A stretch of DNA of 44,494 nucleotides, taken from the NCBI GenBank assembly GCA_003168355.1, contig PMSQ01000045.1, forward strand, positions 1 through 44,494. Reading direction: 5' to 3'. The position numbers and the translations under genes were made by a program. The DNA is from Acidobacteriaceae bacterium (GTDB taxonomy: Bacteria > Acidobacteriota > Terriglobia > Terriglobales > Acidobacteriaceae). This document shows, piece after piece, positions 26,566-34,642 of the stretch; position 1 is the stretch's first letter; each line of letters begins with the position of its first letter. The notes beneath the pieces were generated by a model that was not told where the DNA came from, did no database searches, and saw nothing but the letters and a program-made list of their open reading frames with translations.

Positions 26566-28179
26566 GTGAGCACGGTGCGAGAAGCAACCTACGAAGTTCT
26601 GCGCGACCTCGGGATGACCGTGGTTTTCGGTAATCCGGGGTCGACCGAATTGCCTTTCCTCCGCGACATGCCTTCCGATTTCAGGTATGTCCTCGGCCTG
26701 CATGAACGTGCTGCCGCGGGCATGGCGCTGGGTTACTCGCTGGCGAAGGGTGAAGCGGTATTCGTAAACTTGCATTCCATTGCCAGCACGGGCAACGGTC
26801 TTTCTGCGATTCAGGATGCGTGGTTCCTGCACGTTCCGTTGGTGATCACCGCGGGCCAGCAGGATCGCCGGCATCTTCTGGCGGAGCCGTTTCTCACGAG
26901 CCGCGCTGTGGAGACGGTGAGGCCGTATGTGAAGTGGGCCTGCGAACCGCTGCGCGCCGAAGATGTGCCCGCAGCGATCGCGCGTGGCTACTATCTTGCA
27001 ATGCAACCACCCAAGGGTCCGGTGTTCATTTCCATTCCCATGGACGACTGGATTCACGAATGCCAGCCTCCGGCTGTTCGGCAAATCAGCCATACCGTCC
27101 TGCCAGATTCCGAGATGCTCAATCAGGTCGTCGGTGCGCTCGATGCAAGTCGGAATCCAGCGCTGGTCGCCGGTTCTCAGATCGAAGAAGACGGAGCATG
27201 GAGCGAAGTTCTGGGGTTGGCCGAGCACCTCAACGCGGGTGTTTATCAGGAGCCAATTCCCCCACGCTGGACGTTTCCCCGAAGTCACCGGCTATTTCGA
27301 GGAGGGTTGCTCCCAGCCCAGCAACCGCTCGCGGATCAGTTGGCCGAATATGACGTCGTCGTCGTGTTGGGAGCGCGGATTTTTCTTTATTATGCCTATC
27401 TGCCCGATCATCCCATCAAGCCGGGAACGAAGCTTTTCCAAATCACCAACTCGCCACTCGACGCCGCGGCGGCCCTGGCAGGAACCAGCATCGTGGGCAA
27501 CGTCGCCGCGGCGGTCAAGTACCTTCGCACCCGAACCCGCGCGAGGCAGCGCACGACAGAAACGTCAGCGCCGCCGCCGGAGCCTAAGCCTGAGCATCCC
27601 ATCACGCCGGCATATTTGTTCAGTGTGTTGAATAAAGTCATGCCGCGTAATGCTGTCATCGCCGAGGAATGTCCATCCTCGAAGGGCGACCTCGACCGTT
27701 ATCTTTTGTTGGACGAGCCAGGTTCGTTCTACTCTGTACCCAACGGCGTGCTGGGCTTCGGTCTGCCGGCGGCGGTCGGCCTCCAGATGGCGCATCCTGG
27801 GCGGCGAGTCGTTTGCCCGATCGGGGATGGTTCGATCCAGTACTCGATCCAGGCATTGTGGAGCGCGGTGCAACAGAAGGCACGTGTCATCGTGATCGTA
27901 TTGCGTAATTCGGACTACTCGGCCTTGAAAGGATTCTGCGACTTCACTCAGGTGGGCCGGAATGTTCCCGGCATGGATATCCCAGGCATCGACGTGGTGA
28001 AGATTGCCCAAGGGTACGGCATGGCCGCGCAGGAGGTGGATCGGCCAGAAGAACTCGAGCCCGCGCTAAGAGCGGCTTTTGCGTCGAACCAACCCCGGCT
28101 GATCAGCGTCAACGTCGCAAAGGGCGGACAGAAGTGCATGGGGATGGATCAGTCATTCCATCCTCCCAACTATCGTTAA
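26566..28179 (+). CDS. Benzoylformate-decarboxylase-like ThDP enzyme
   Basis: 537 residues, full-length ThDP-dependent decarboxylase. Numbering matches benzoylformate decarboxylase (MdlC) at the N-terminus: Ser26 in GNPGSTELP, cofactor Glu47 in LHERAAAG and His70 in VFVNLHSIAST. The cofactor motif GDGSIQYSIQALWSAVQQKA is complete. However, the MdlC catalytic His281 (context FRYHQY) aligns to Tyr276 (FLYYAY), so rate or substrate range probably differs. It would split CO2 from an aromatic or branched 2-oxo acid to give an aldehyde. GTG 26566 has GGAG 6 nt upstream. The Tat-exported subunit and GMC oxidoreductase follow at once, suggesting an operon that makes or uses the oxo acid or aldehyde. 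Confidence 0.88.
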   Translation: MSTVREATYEVLRDLGMTVVFGNPGSTELPFLRDMPSDFRYVLGLHERAAAGMALGYSLAKGEAVFVNLHSIASTGNGLSAIQDAWFLHVPLVITAGQQDRRHLLAEPFLTSRAVETVRPYVKWACEPLRAEDVPAAIARGYYLAMQPPKGPVFISIPMDDWIHECQPPAVRQISHTVLPDSEMLNQVVGALDASRNPALVAGSQIEEDGAWSEVLGLAEHLNAGVYQEPIPPRWTFPRSHRLFRGGLLPAQQPLADQLAEYDVVVVLGARIFLYYAYLPDHPIKPGTKLFQITNSPLDAAAALAGTSIVGNVAAAVKYLRTRTRARQRTTETSAPPPEPKPEHPITPAYLFSVLNKVMPRNAVIAEECPSSKGDLDRYLLLDEPGSFYSVPNGVLGFGLPAAVGLQMAHPGRRVVCPIGDGSIQYSIQALWSAVQQKARVIVIVLRNSDYSALKGFCDFTQVGRNVPGMDIPGIDVVKIAQGYGMAAQEVDRPEELEPALRAAFASNQPRLISVNVAKGGQKCMGMDQSFHPPNYR

Positions 28180-28224
28180 GGATAGCCGCGGAAATTGCCG
28201 CGTGATCGCGGCAGAGGAGTAGCC

Positions 28225-28770
28225 ATGGACCAAGCGAGCATACCCCGCCGTGAGTTCCTCAAGCGGACGACCGGTATGTTGACGGGCTTGGTCGTCGCGG
28301 GAAGTCCGCTGGCACTCATTGCGCCAGCCCGCGCGTGGGCTGTGGATCTAACGACTTTCACGAGCTCTGAAGCGGCCACGCTCATGGCTGTAGCACGCAC
28401 CATTGCACCTCACGACAAACTGGACGATGCGGCTTACGCTCTTGTAGTTCAGGCATTGGACACTGATGCCACCAAAGACGGAAACATTCGGAAGACCTTG
28501 AGAGAAGGCCTCGGTCGGCTCGGAACAGAGTTTGTGACAGCTACGGAAGCGGACCGTGTCGTCGCTCTGAAAAAAGCCGAGCCGTCCGAATTCTTTCGGG
28601 CCGTGCGTCTGAAAACTCTGCAGGTTCTCTACGCTACGCCGATGGCTTATGTCTATTTTGGGTATGAAGGTGAGGCCTTCTCCAAGGGCGGATACGTTTT
28701 GCGAGGATTCAACAACCTGCGATGGCTTCCCGAAGTGCCGCTCGAAGACAGCGGCCCGATGCCGATGTGA
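28225..28770 (+). CDS. Gluconate 2-dehydrogenase subunit 3-like protein, Tat signal
   Basis: 181 residues. The N-terminus carries a twin-arginine signal (PRREFLKRTTGMLTGLVVAG) with an ALIAPARAWA-type cleavage region. The rest is the small-subunit fold seen with FAD-dependent gluconate, glucose and fructose dehydrogenases. In those complexes only this subunit has an export signal and the folded FAD subunit is carried out with it. Here too the downstream GMC protein has no signal of its own, so the pair is predicted to be periplasmic. ATG 28225 has GGAG with 5-nt spacing. The GMC gene begins within 7-25 bases of the stop. No cytochrome c subunit follows. Confidence 0.88.
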   Translation: MDQASIPRREFLKRTTGMLTGLVVAGSPLALIAPARAWAVDLTTFTSSEAATLMAVARTIAPHDKLDDAAYALVVQALDTDATKDGNIRKTLREGLGRLGTEFVTATEADRVVALKKAEPSEFFRAVRLKTLQVLYATPMAYVYFGYEGEAFSKGGYVLRGFNNLRWLPEVPLEDSGPMPM

Positions 28771-28794
28771 CGCGTAGTGGAATCAAATTCCGAT

Positions 28795-30363
28795 ATGGCG
28801 AAAATCGATCTCAAAGACGATAGCGCAGTTGTAGTCGTGGGCTCCGGCGCCGGCGGCGGCACGCTGGCGCACGAACTCACTCGCCGCGGTGCTAAGGTCG
28901 TGCTGATCGAGGCGGGAAAGCGCCAATCGGTCGATACGTTTTCCCAGATTCCCGGGGAGGCCTTTGGCCAGTTGACCTGGCTCGATACCCGCACCCAGAG
29001 CGGCAATTGGGGCGTCGCGCGCGACTTTCCGGCGCTCCCAGTCTGGCACTGCAAAACGGTGGGCGGCACAACGGTTCATTGGACTGCATCCGCGCCGCGA
29101 CTTCAGCCCTGGGAACTGCGCGCCAGAACGACCTACGGCAACATTGCAGACACATCGCTGATCGACTGGCCGCTTTCCTACGAAGAACTCGAGAAGTATT
29201 ACATCGTCGCCGAGCACCGCATGGGAGTGACGCGCCGCAATGACATGCCGGGTTTGCCCGCTTCCAACAACTTCAAAGTCATGTACGCGGGCGCGAAGAA
29301 GCTCGGCTACAAGCAGGTCCACACCGGCCACATGGCCATCAATTCGCGCTCCTACGACGGCCGTGCTTTCTGCATCCAGCAAGGCTTTTGTATACAAGGC
29401 TGCAAGATGGGCGCCAAGTGGAGCACCCTTTACACTGAAATCCCCGATGCGGAAGCGACTGGCAATCTGGATCTGCGAATTGAATCCACGGCCACTCGCA
29501 TTGAACATGGGTCTGACGGACGCGTCACTGCCTTGATCTACGGCGATAGTCAAGGTCAAGAACAACGGCAAATGGCGCGTGTGGTTTGCGTGGCAGGCAA
29601 CGCCATTGAGACTGCACGCTTACTATTGCTCTCCGCGTCTTCCAAATTTCCCCACGGTCTGGCCAATTCTTCTGATCAGGTCGGCCGGAACTACTGTCAC
29701 CAGATCACCGGCTTTGTGTGGGGAATTTTCGACAAGCCCATCTATTCCTGGCGCGGGGCGACGCTGGCCGGTGTTGTTGAGGACGAAGCGATCAACAACC
29801 CGCGCCGTGGATTTGCAGGCGGGTACCGGATCGAACTGGTCACGCTCGATCTGCCGACTCTGCCTCTTGTCGGTCTGCCGTACGGTTGGGGCCGCGATTT
29901 CGCGTGGGTCATGGAAAACTATCGCAATCTCGCCGGCATGTTCATTAACGGCGAAGATCTGCCGCGCCCCGGCAACCGTATCACCCTGAACTCCGATGTG
30001 AAGGATGCTTTCGGCCTGCCGGTGGCGAACATTCATGTGGACGAACATCCAAACGATCAGGCCATACGCAAACATGCGCAGGGGCAGATGTCCTGGATGT
30101 ACGAGGCGATCGGCGCAAAACGAGTCGTGCTCGGTCCCACGCCCCCAGCCACCCACAACCTGTGCACGGCCCGGATGAGCGCTGACCCGCGTGACGGTGT
30201 AACCAACGCCTGGGGCCAGGCTCACGATATCAAGAATCTCTTTATTTCCGACGGCAGCGTCTTGCCTACGTCCGGTTCCGCGAATCCTACTTTAACCATC
30301 GTGGCCTTGGTACTGCGGCAGGCCGAGTACATCTCCCAACAGATGAAAGCAGGGGTTGTCTGA
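28795..30363 (+). CDS. GMC-family FAD oxidoreductase
   Basis: 522 residues. FAD-binding motif near the N-terminus (VVVVGSGAGGGTLAHELTRR, then VVLIEAGK). The C-terminal GMC region has NLCTARMSADPR (active-site region after H in THN) and the closing FAD motif NLFISDGSVLPTSGSANPTL with the conserved Asn. It is like the catalytic subunit of gluconate or related sugar/alcohol dehydrogenases and oxidises a hydroxyl to a carbonyl. With the decarboxylase upstream, a 2-hydroxy-acid or aromatic alcohol substrate is possible but unproven. ATG 28795 chosen (GTG 28777 is an alternative). Cys-rich segment FCIQQGFCIQGCKMGAKW is kept in this subgroup. Convergent with the symporter. Confidence 0.9.
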   Translation: MAKIDLKDDSAVVVVGSGAGGGTLAHELTRRGAKVVLIEAGKRQSVDTFSQIPGEAFGQLTWLDTRTQSGNWGVARDFPALPVWHCKTVGGTTVHWTASAPRLQPWELRARTTYGNIADTSLIDWPLSYEELEKYYIVAEHRMGVTRRNDMPGLPASNNFKVMYAGAKKLGYKQVHTGHMAINSRSYDGRAFCIQQGFCIQGCKMGAKWSTLYTEIPDAEATGNLDLRIESTATRIEHGSDGRVTALIYGDSQGQEQRQMARVVCVAGNAIETARLLLLSASSKFPHGLANSSDQVGRNYCHQITGFVWGIFDKPIYSWRGATLAGVVEDEAINNPRRGFAGGYRIELVTLDLPTLPLVGLPYGWGRDFAWVMENYRNLAGMFINGEDLPRPGNRITLNSDVKDAFGLPVANIHVDEHPNDQAIRKHAQGQMSWMYEAIGAKRVVLGPTPPATHNLCTARMSADPRDGVTNAWGQAHDIKNLFISDGSVLPTSGSANPTLTIVALVLRQAEYISQQMKAGVV

Positions 30364-30375
30364 GGCGGCTCTTCT

Positions 30376-31980
30376 TCATTGCGCAGCACCCTTTTCTGCT
30401 CCCAATCCTGTGTGAGCGCGTACCAGCAACTCGTTGAACTTGGCCTCCGCACTCGGCTCCTTGCCAAGCAGCGTGCCTACGAATGCAGCCAGAAATCCGA
30501 GGGGCACACTAACAATGCCTACGTTCTCAAGCGGAAACCATGGTCTCGCTTGGATCAAGTGCCTTGCCGCGCCGGTTGCGCCGGGCGGATCGATACCCAT
30601 GGCATTCGGCCCCACCAGGATCAGTCCGACGGTGGCCAGCAAGCCAACCGTGAGGCCCGACACCGCGCCAGCGGTATTGAATCGTCGCCAGAAGAGTGAA
30701 AGAGCGAGCGCGGGAAAGTTTGCCGAGGCCGCGACGGCCATCCCGAAGGTAGCGAGAATCAGGACGTTTGACCCCGGCCCCAGTGCAATCGCGACCCCGA
30801 TTGAAACGGACCCAACTGCGAGGGCTGCAATCCGCGCGACCGCCACGCTTTCACCAATCTTTCGTTCTACTCCGCGATGAATTACGTTCGTCCAGAAATC
30901 ATGGGCAAACGAAGTCGATGCGCTGATCATGAGCCCGGCCACGACGGCGAGGATGGTGGCGAACGCGACCGCCGACACCACCGCCAGAAAAATATTTCCC
31001 CCCATGGCCTGTGCCAACCTCGGCCCCGCCATATTCGTTCCGCCGTGAGTGACGATGGTATCAGGGCCGACCAGCACGGCCGCGCCGAGGCCGAGGATGG
31101 AGGTCATCACATAGAAACTGCCTATCACGATCATGGCCCACACAACACTGTGGCGCGCCGTTCTCGCGTCGGGAACGGTATAGAACTTCACCAAAATATG
31201 GGGCAGGCCCGCGGTTCCAAAAGCGAAGACCAAACTTAAGGAGAGCAAATCGAGAGGCCCATAGGGGAGCTTGTAGTGCAATCCGGGCTGCAGGAAATCA
31301 TCGACGATGGGTTGTCCGTGCTGATGATGCGCGATCTGACTGGCGGCGGCAAAGAACTCGATGAGATGAAAATGAAAGTGTCGCAGCACCAACAGCGTCA
31401 GGATGAGAGTGCATGCTGACAGCAGCATAGCTTTGATGATTTGAACCCATGTCGTCGCCAGCATACCGCCGAAAATCACGTAGATCATCATCAGAATGCC
31501 CACACCGATGACGGCCACGTTGTAGCTGATGCCGGAATCTGCCAGCAACAGCGTCACCAGCGCACCGGCGCCTACCATCTGCGCAACCATGTAGAACGTA
31601 GCCACTGTCAGTGTGCTCAGAGCAGCCAACGCTCGCACCGGCCGGGGCCGGAAGCGGTATGCAAGCACATCGCCCATCGTGTACTTGCCCACATTGCGCA
31701 ACGGTTCGGCAATTACCAGTAGGATCGTGACGAAACCGACAAAACCGCCAACGGAATACAGGAATCCATCCAAGCCTTGCAGCGCGATCAAGCCAATGAG
31801 CCCGAGGAACGATGCCGCGCTCATAAAATCTCCTGCGACCGCAAAACCGTTTTGCCACGCAGTGATTCGCCGTCCGGCGGCGAAATACGCGCTCGCGCCG
31901 CGCGAGCGCTTTGTTGCCCAATATGTGATTCCAAGAGTGCTTGCCACAAAGAGCAAGAACACTAGGAGCGAGATCGGCAC
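30376..31980 (-). CDS. actP: Solute:sodium symporter, ActP-like acetate permease
   Basis: 534 residues, about 13 membrane segments, SSS family. Typical features: YFAAGRRITAWQNGFAVAGD (the ActP-like segment 2 start), FMSAASFLGLIGLIALQG and GKYTMGDVLAYRFRPRPVRA. It moves short carboxylates such as acetate or glycolate with Na+ or H+. It starts at GTG 31980, directly after the stop of the DUF485 gene (TGA then GTG with no gap), so translation is very likely coupled. The actP-DUF485 pairing is a known arrangement. A role in taking up acids made by the neighbouring catabolic genes is an inference. The specific substrate cannot be fixed from sequence. Confidence 0.9.
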   Translation of the reverse strand: MPISLLVFLLFVASTLGITYWATKRSRGASAYFAAGRRITAWQNGFAVAGDFMSAASFLGLIGLIALQGLDGFLYSVGGFVGFVTILLVIAEPLRNVGKYTMGDVLAYRFRPRPVRALAALSTLTVATFYMVAQMVGAGALVTLLLADSGISYNVAVIGVGILMMIYVIFGGMLATTWVQIIKAMLLSACTLILTLLVLRHFHFHLIEFFAAASQIAHHQHGQPIVDDFLQPGLHYKLPYGPLDLLSLSLVFAFGTAGLPHILVKFYTVPDARTARHSVVWAMIVIGSFYVMTSILGLGAAVLVGPDTIVTHGGTNMAGPRLAQAMGGNIFLAVVSAVAFATILAVVAGLMISASTSFAHDFWTNVIHRGVERKIGESVAVARIAALAVGSVSIGVAIALGPGSNVLILATFGMAVAASANFPALALSLFWRRFNTAGAVSGLTVGLLATVGLILVGPNAMGIDPPGATGAARHLIQARPWFPLENVGIVSVPLGFLAAFVGTLLGKEPSAEAKFNELLVRAHTGLGAEKGAAQ

Positions 31981-32358
31981 TCAGTCGACTCCTTGCCGCT
32001 CATCCTTGTCCGTTACGACGTCCATTGCAACGCGGGCGATAATGTCTCTCGTGCGCGCATCGAACCTGGTGGAAGCGAGCAGGTAGAAACCGGCAACGAC
32101 CCACGCCACGGCAAATTGTGAAAGTGCGTACAGGTAGGCCAACGTTACGGTTCCGAACACGCGCGTCGAGGCCAGTTTGGGCGCATACCCCACCAGGACA
32201 GCCAAGCCGAAGTAATACACGAAGAAGAAAACGAATACCGGAATGATGAAGATCTTCTTGCTCTGAAGCAGATCCTTAAAATCCTCGCTGCCGGCAACGC
32301 GATCCCATTGAATCCGGTCGGAGAATTCGGGTGAAGCGTCTTCCGCTTTGTTTTTCAT
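31981..32358 (-). CDS. DUF485 membrane protein, partner of ActP
   Basis: 125 residues, DUF485 (YjcH-like). It has two membrane segments (IFIIPVFVFFFVYYFGLAVLV and a second near TLAYLYALSQFAVAWVVAG) and a conserved charged C-terminal tail (RFDARTRDIIARV). Small proteins of this family are encoded next to acetate permeases and may help their assembly or regulation; the mechanism is not established. ATG 32358 (MKNKAEDASP) was preferred to the longer frame from 32385. It directly abuts actP and is the first gene of that minus-strand pair. Confidence 0.85.
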   Translation of the reverse strand: MKNKAEDASPEFSDRIQWDRVAGSEDFKDLLQSKKIFIIPVFVFFFVYYFGLAVLVGYAPKLASTRVFGTVTLAYLYALSQFAVAWVVAGFYLLASTRFDARTRDIIARVAMDVVTDKDERQGVD

Positions 32359-32474
32359 CGGCAGATGTTCTCGTTGCCGAAGCATTGTATCCGACTCGCA
32401 TTGTGAAGCAACTGAAACTGCACCGTTCCTGCTTCGTGTTTTTGACTCCTGACTTGTGATGGAGGTTCATTCCG

Positions 32475-32637
32475 ATGAATAGGACCTGCAGGACGAGAGC
32501 CGCCCTCGTTCGGAACTGGAAAGTTCCTGTTTGTAATCGTTTTGGCAATCATCTTTTTTATTCTGGGCCAAAGCGTGGTGCGTCACCGATTCTTTCGAGG
32601 CGGCCGGGTCCACCAGAATGGCTCCGCCGGACAATAG
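32475..32637 (+). pseudogene. Small membrane-protein gene, frameshifted after the start codon
   Basis: GGAGG (32461-32465) lies 9 nt before ATG 32475, a good initiation site, but the frame from that ATG does not encode a membrane protein. The frame one base on (32479-32637, 52 codons with no start codon before it) encodes FGTGKFLFVIVLAIIFFILG, a clear membrane segment followed by a basic tail (RHRFFRGGR) and a stop at 32635. The simplest reading is a single-exon gene of about 53 residues with a one-base change near codon 2. A sequencing error, a non-standard start or a truly dead gene would all fit. Unrelated to the ORFs on either side. Confidence 0.45.
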
Positions 32638-32870
32638 CACTGAAAAAGCTCCTGGGCGGGGCTGCGACTATTCCATGCCACGCGTCTCTTCACGAAGGGG
32701 GGCATCAGCTATTGCAGCCGCTTACTCGTAATCGTATGGGCAACCAACGTTCACGCCCTGCTATCTAACTGAATGTAATGCTCTCGTTACTGTAGTCATG
32801 TTGGTCTTCTTGCTTGCGTCGACTGAATTTTATATGCTACAAGTAACTCGTGTTGGAAATTGCTCCTGAG

Positions 32871-33221
32871 ATGTCACCGCCAAGACATTTCGAAGATGAA
32901 CGGCGCAAGAGTTGGTGCGCTGTGGTCGTTTTAGTTGCCGTATGCTCGCTGACTGTGAGCGTGGCGACGCGCTATACCTCCTCTTGGGATGTTTCATCGC
33001 CCGCGGTGAGAACCGTGCAAGCGCACACACCGCCGGAGGCGAAACGGCAGCGTCTCGCCAAGAATGCAGCCAACTGGGTGCCTCCGCTGGTCTGTTTCGA
33101 CATCTTGCGATCTCCCAGTTCTTATCCCCGAATCGCGCCTGCAGGACCTCCGGTACGAAGCCTTCTTTTTGAAGAAAACCTCTACAATCGGCCTCCTCCA
33201 TCCTCTGAACCCCTCGTCTAG
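32871..33221 (+). CDS. Small single-pass membrane protein with proline-rich C-terminus
   Basis: 116 residues, function unknown. One membrane segment (CAVVVLVAVCSLTVSVATRY, about residues 17-36) follows a charged N-terminus (HFEDERRKSW), and the rest is probably outside the membrane. It ends LLFEENLYNRPPPSSEPLV; the LYNRPPPS type of ending is, from memory, recurrent in small acidobacterial proteins, which supports a real gene. ATG 32871 or GTG 32850 (adding VLEIAPE) could be the start, and neither has a clear ribosome site. TATGCT at 32833-32838 is a weak -10 candidate. It lies between the frameshifted small gene and DUF3300. Confidence 0.6.
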   Translation: MSPPRHFEDERRKSWCAVVVLVAVCSLTVSVATRYTSSWDVSSPAVRTVQAHTPPEAKRQRLAKNAANWVPPLVCFDILRSPSSYPRIAPAGPPVRSLLFEENLYNRPPPSSEPLV

Positions 33222-33506
33222 CGATATGCGCAGCTAACTGCTCCGGAATAATTATCTTGTTGCAGTCTCTGCATTTCGACACTTACGGAAGCAGGCTCAA
33301 CGCTTCAACTACACAGTCGATTTAGAGCGCAACGCTACGAGCCGGACACCCATTTTGGAGATCTGCTTCAATCCGTTCGAGTTGAAGTATGGCGCATACC
33401 TTGGTGCGATACTGATAACGTTACTGACGGTTGAGGGAGACAGACCGCTCTTGAGGTTTAACCAACATCATCCTGGAATTTTGGGCACAAGCTAGGAGGA
33501 ATATCT
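33222..33506 (+). other. Intergenic region upstream of DUF3300 (285 bp)
   Basis: No open frame, repeat or recognisable operator was found. It should hold the promoter for the DUF3300-DUF2950 pair; AGGAGG at its end (33493-33498) is the ribosome site of the DUF3300 gene. Confidence 0.4.
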
Positions 33507-34586
33507 ATGCGAGTGAAACGGTTTCGGAAGATTCTTACTGGTGCGGCTGAGTGCGCGATCGCATTAGCACTAGGGGCGGGCGTTTTGCAGGCTGCTCCCC
33601 TTTCTGCGCGAGATCAGCCGCCGACACAGGGGCCACCGCCAGGCCAAGTTCAGCCACAGTCCGCGCCCTTGAGTCCCGACCAATTGCAGCAGTTGGTGGC
33701 ACCTATCGCGCTGTACCCCGATGCGCTGGTGGCCCAGATTCTTGCGGCTTCTGCGTACCCGACGCAGATTGTAGAGGCAGAACGGTTCCTGCAGGAGGAC
33801 CCAAACCTGAAGGGCACGGAGTTGGGCGAGGCAGTGAACCAGCAGGACTGGGATCCCAGCGTAAAGGCTCTGACTCAGTTTCCTTCGGTGCTTGCGAATT
33901 TGGATAAGAATCTTTCGTGGACTTCCGAGCTGGGCGACGCGAATTACAACCAGCAGGCCGATGTGATGGCAGCGATTCAGCTCATGCGCAAGAAGGCCCA
34001 AGAAGCTGGAAATTTGAAAACCACGCCACAGCAGACTGTTACGAACCAGGGGCCGGACTTGGATATTCAACCGGCGGATCCGGATGTCGTCTACGTTCCG
34101 GATTACGATCCCGAGTTCGCCTACGGGTATCCGGTTGGATTGTGGCCGGGATTCTACCCTTGGTGGGGCGTCGGAGGCCCATACCTATCTTTCGGTGTCG
34201 GTTTTGGCATCAGCCCGTTCTTCGGATTCGGCTGGGGTTGGGGCGGATGGGGCGTTGATTGGGGTGGCGGCTTCCTGCGTTATGGCGGCGGCCGCTATGG
34301 GTTCCACAGCCACGCATTCTATGACCGCAATGCCTACTTCCACGGGAACATGCGAGGGTACGCACCTTATGGTCGTGGCGACCGCGGCGCACGTGGTTTC
34401 GGCGGTGGTGGACGCGGCTTTGGCGCAGCCGGAGGCAGAGGTCCTGTGGGCACGCGGTCGGGGGCCTTCAGCGGATTCGGCCACGGCGGATCCGCGCGGG
34501 GTTTTTCCTCACGAGGAAGATCCAGCTTTGGCGGGGGTGGTATACGCGGCGGCGGTGGCGGGCATGGCGGCGGAGGCAGACGCTAG
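33507..34586 (+). CDS. DUF3300 protein with Gly-rich C-terminus, exported
   Basis: 359 residues: signal peptide (about 1-35), a proline/glutamine-rich linker, the DUF3300 domain (about 55-205: LQQLVAPIALYPDALVAQIL, YPTQIVEAERFLQEDPNLKG, DPSVKALTQFPSVLANLDKN, then DPDVVYVPDYDPE), and an aromatic/Gly-rich tail (WPGFYPWWGVGG, repeated GGG/RGF/GRG runs to the stop). The family is secreted and of unknown function. Start ATG 33507 has AGGAGG 8 nt upstream. It is followed closely by a DUF2950 gene, an adjacency seen in other genomes. The low-complexity tail is unlike the neighbours. Confidence 0.9.
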   Translation: MRVKRFRKILTGAAECAIALALGAGVLQAAPLSARDQPPTQGPPPGQVQPQSAPLSPDQLQQLVAPIALYPDALVAQILAASAYPTQIVEAERFLQEDPNLKGTELGEAVNQQDWDPSVKALTQFPSVLANLDKNLSWTSELGDANYNQQADVMAAIQLMRKKAQEAGNLKTTPQQTVTNQGPDLDIQPADPDVVYVPDYDPEFAYGYPVGLWPGFYPWWGVGGPYLSFGVGFGISPFFGFGWGWGGWGVDWGGGFLRYGGGRYGFHSHAFYDRNAYFHGNMRGYAPYGRGDRGARGFGGGGRGFGAAGGRGPVGTRSGAFSGFGHGGSARGFSSRGRSSFGGGGIRGGGGGHGGGGRR

Positions 34587-34642
34587 CGGTGCAGCGAATT
34601 AGCAAGGGCTCACTTCAGACTTGTTATGAGCCGAGAAAGGAC

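Noticed and set aside
34084-34602. 172-codon frame rich in Ala/Val/Ser inside the DUF3300 tail
   Set aside because: It is a shifted reading of the Gly-rich low-complexity tail.
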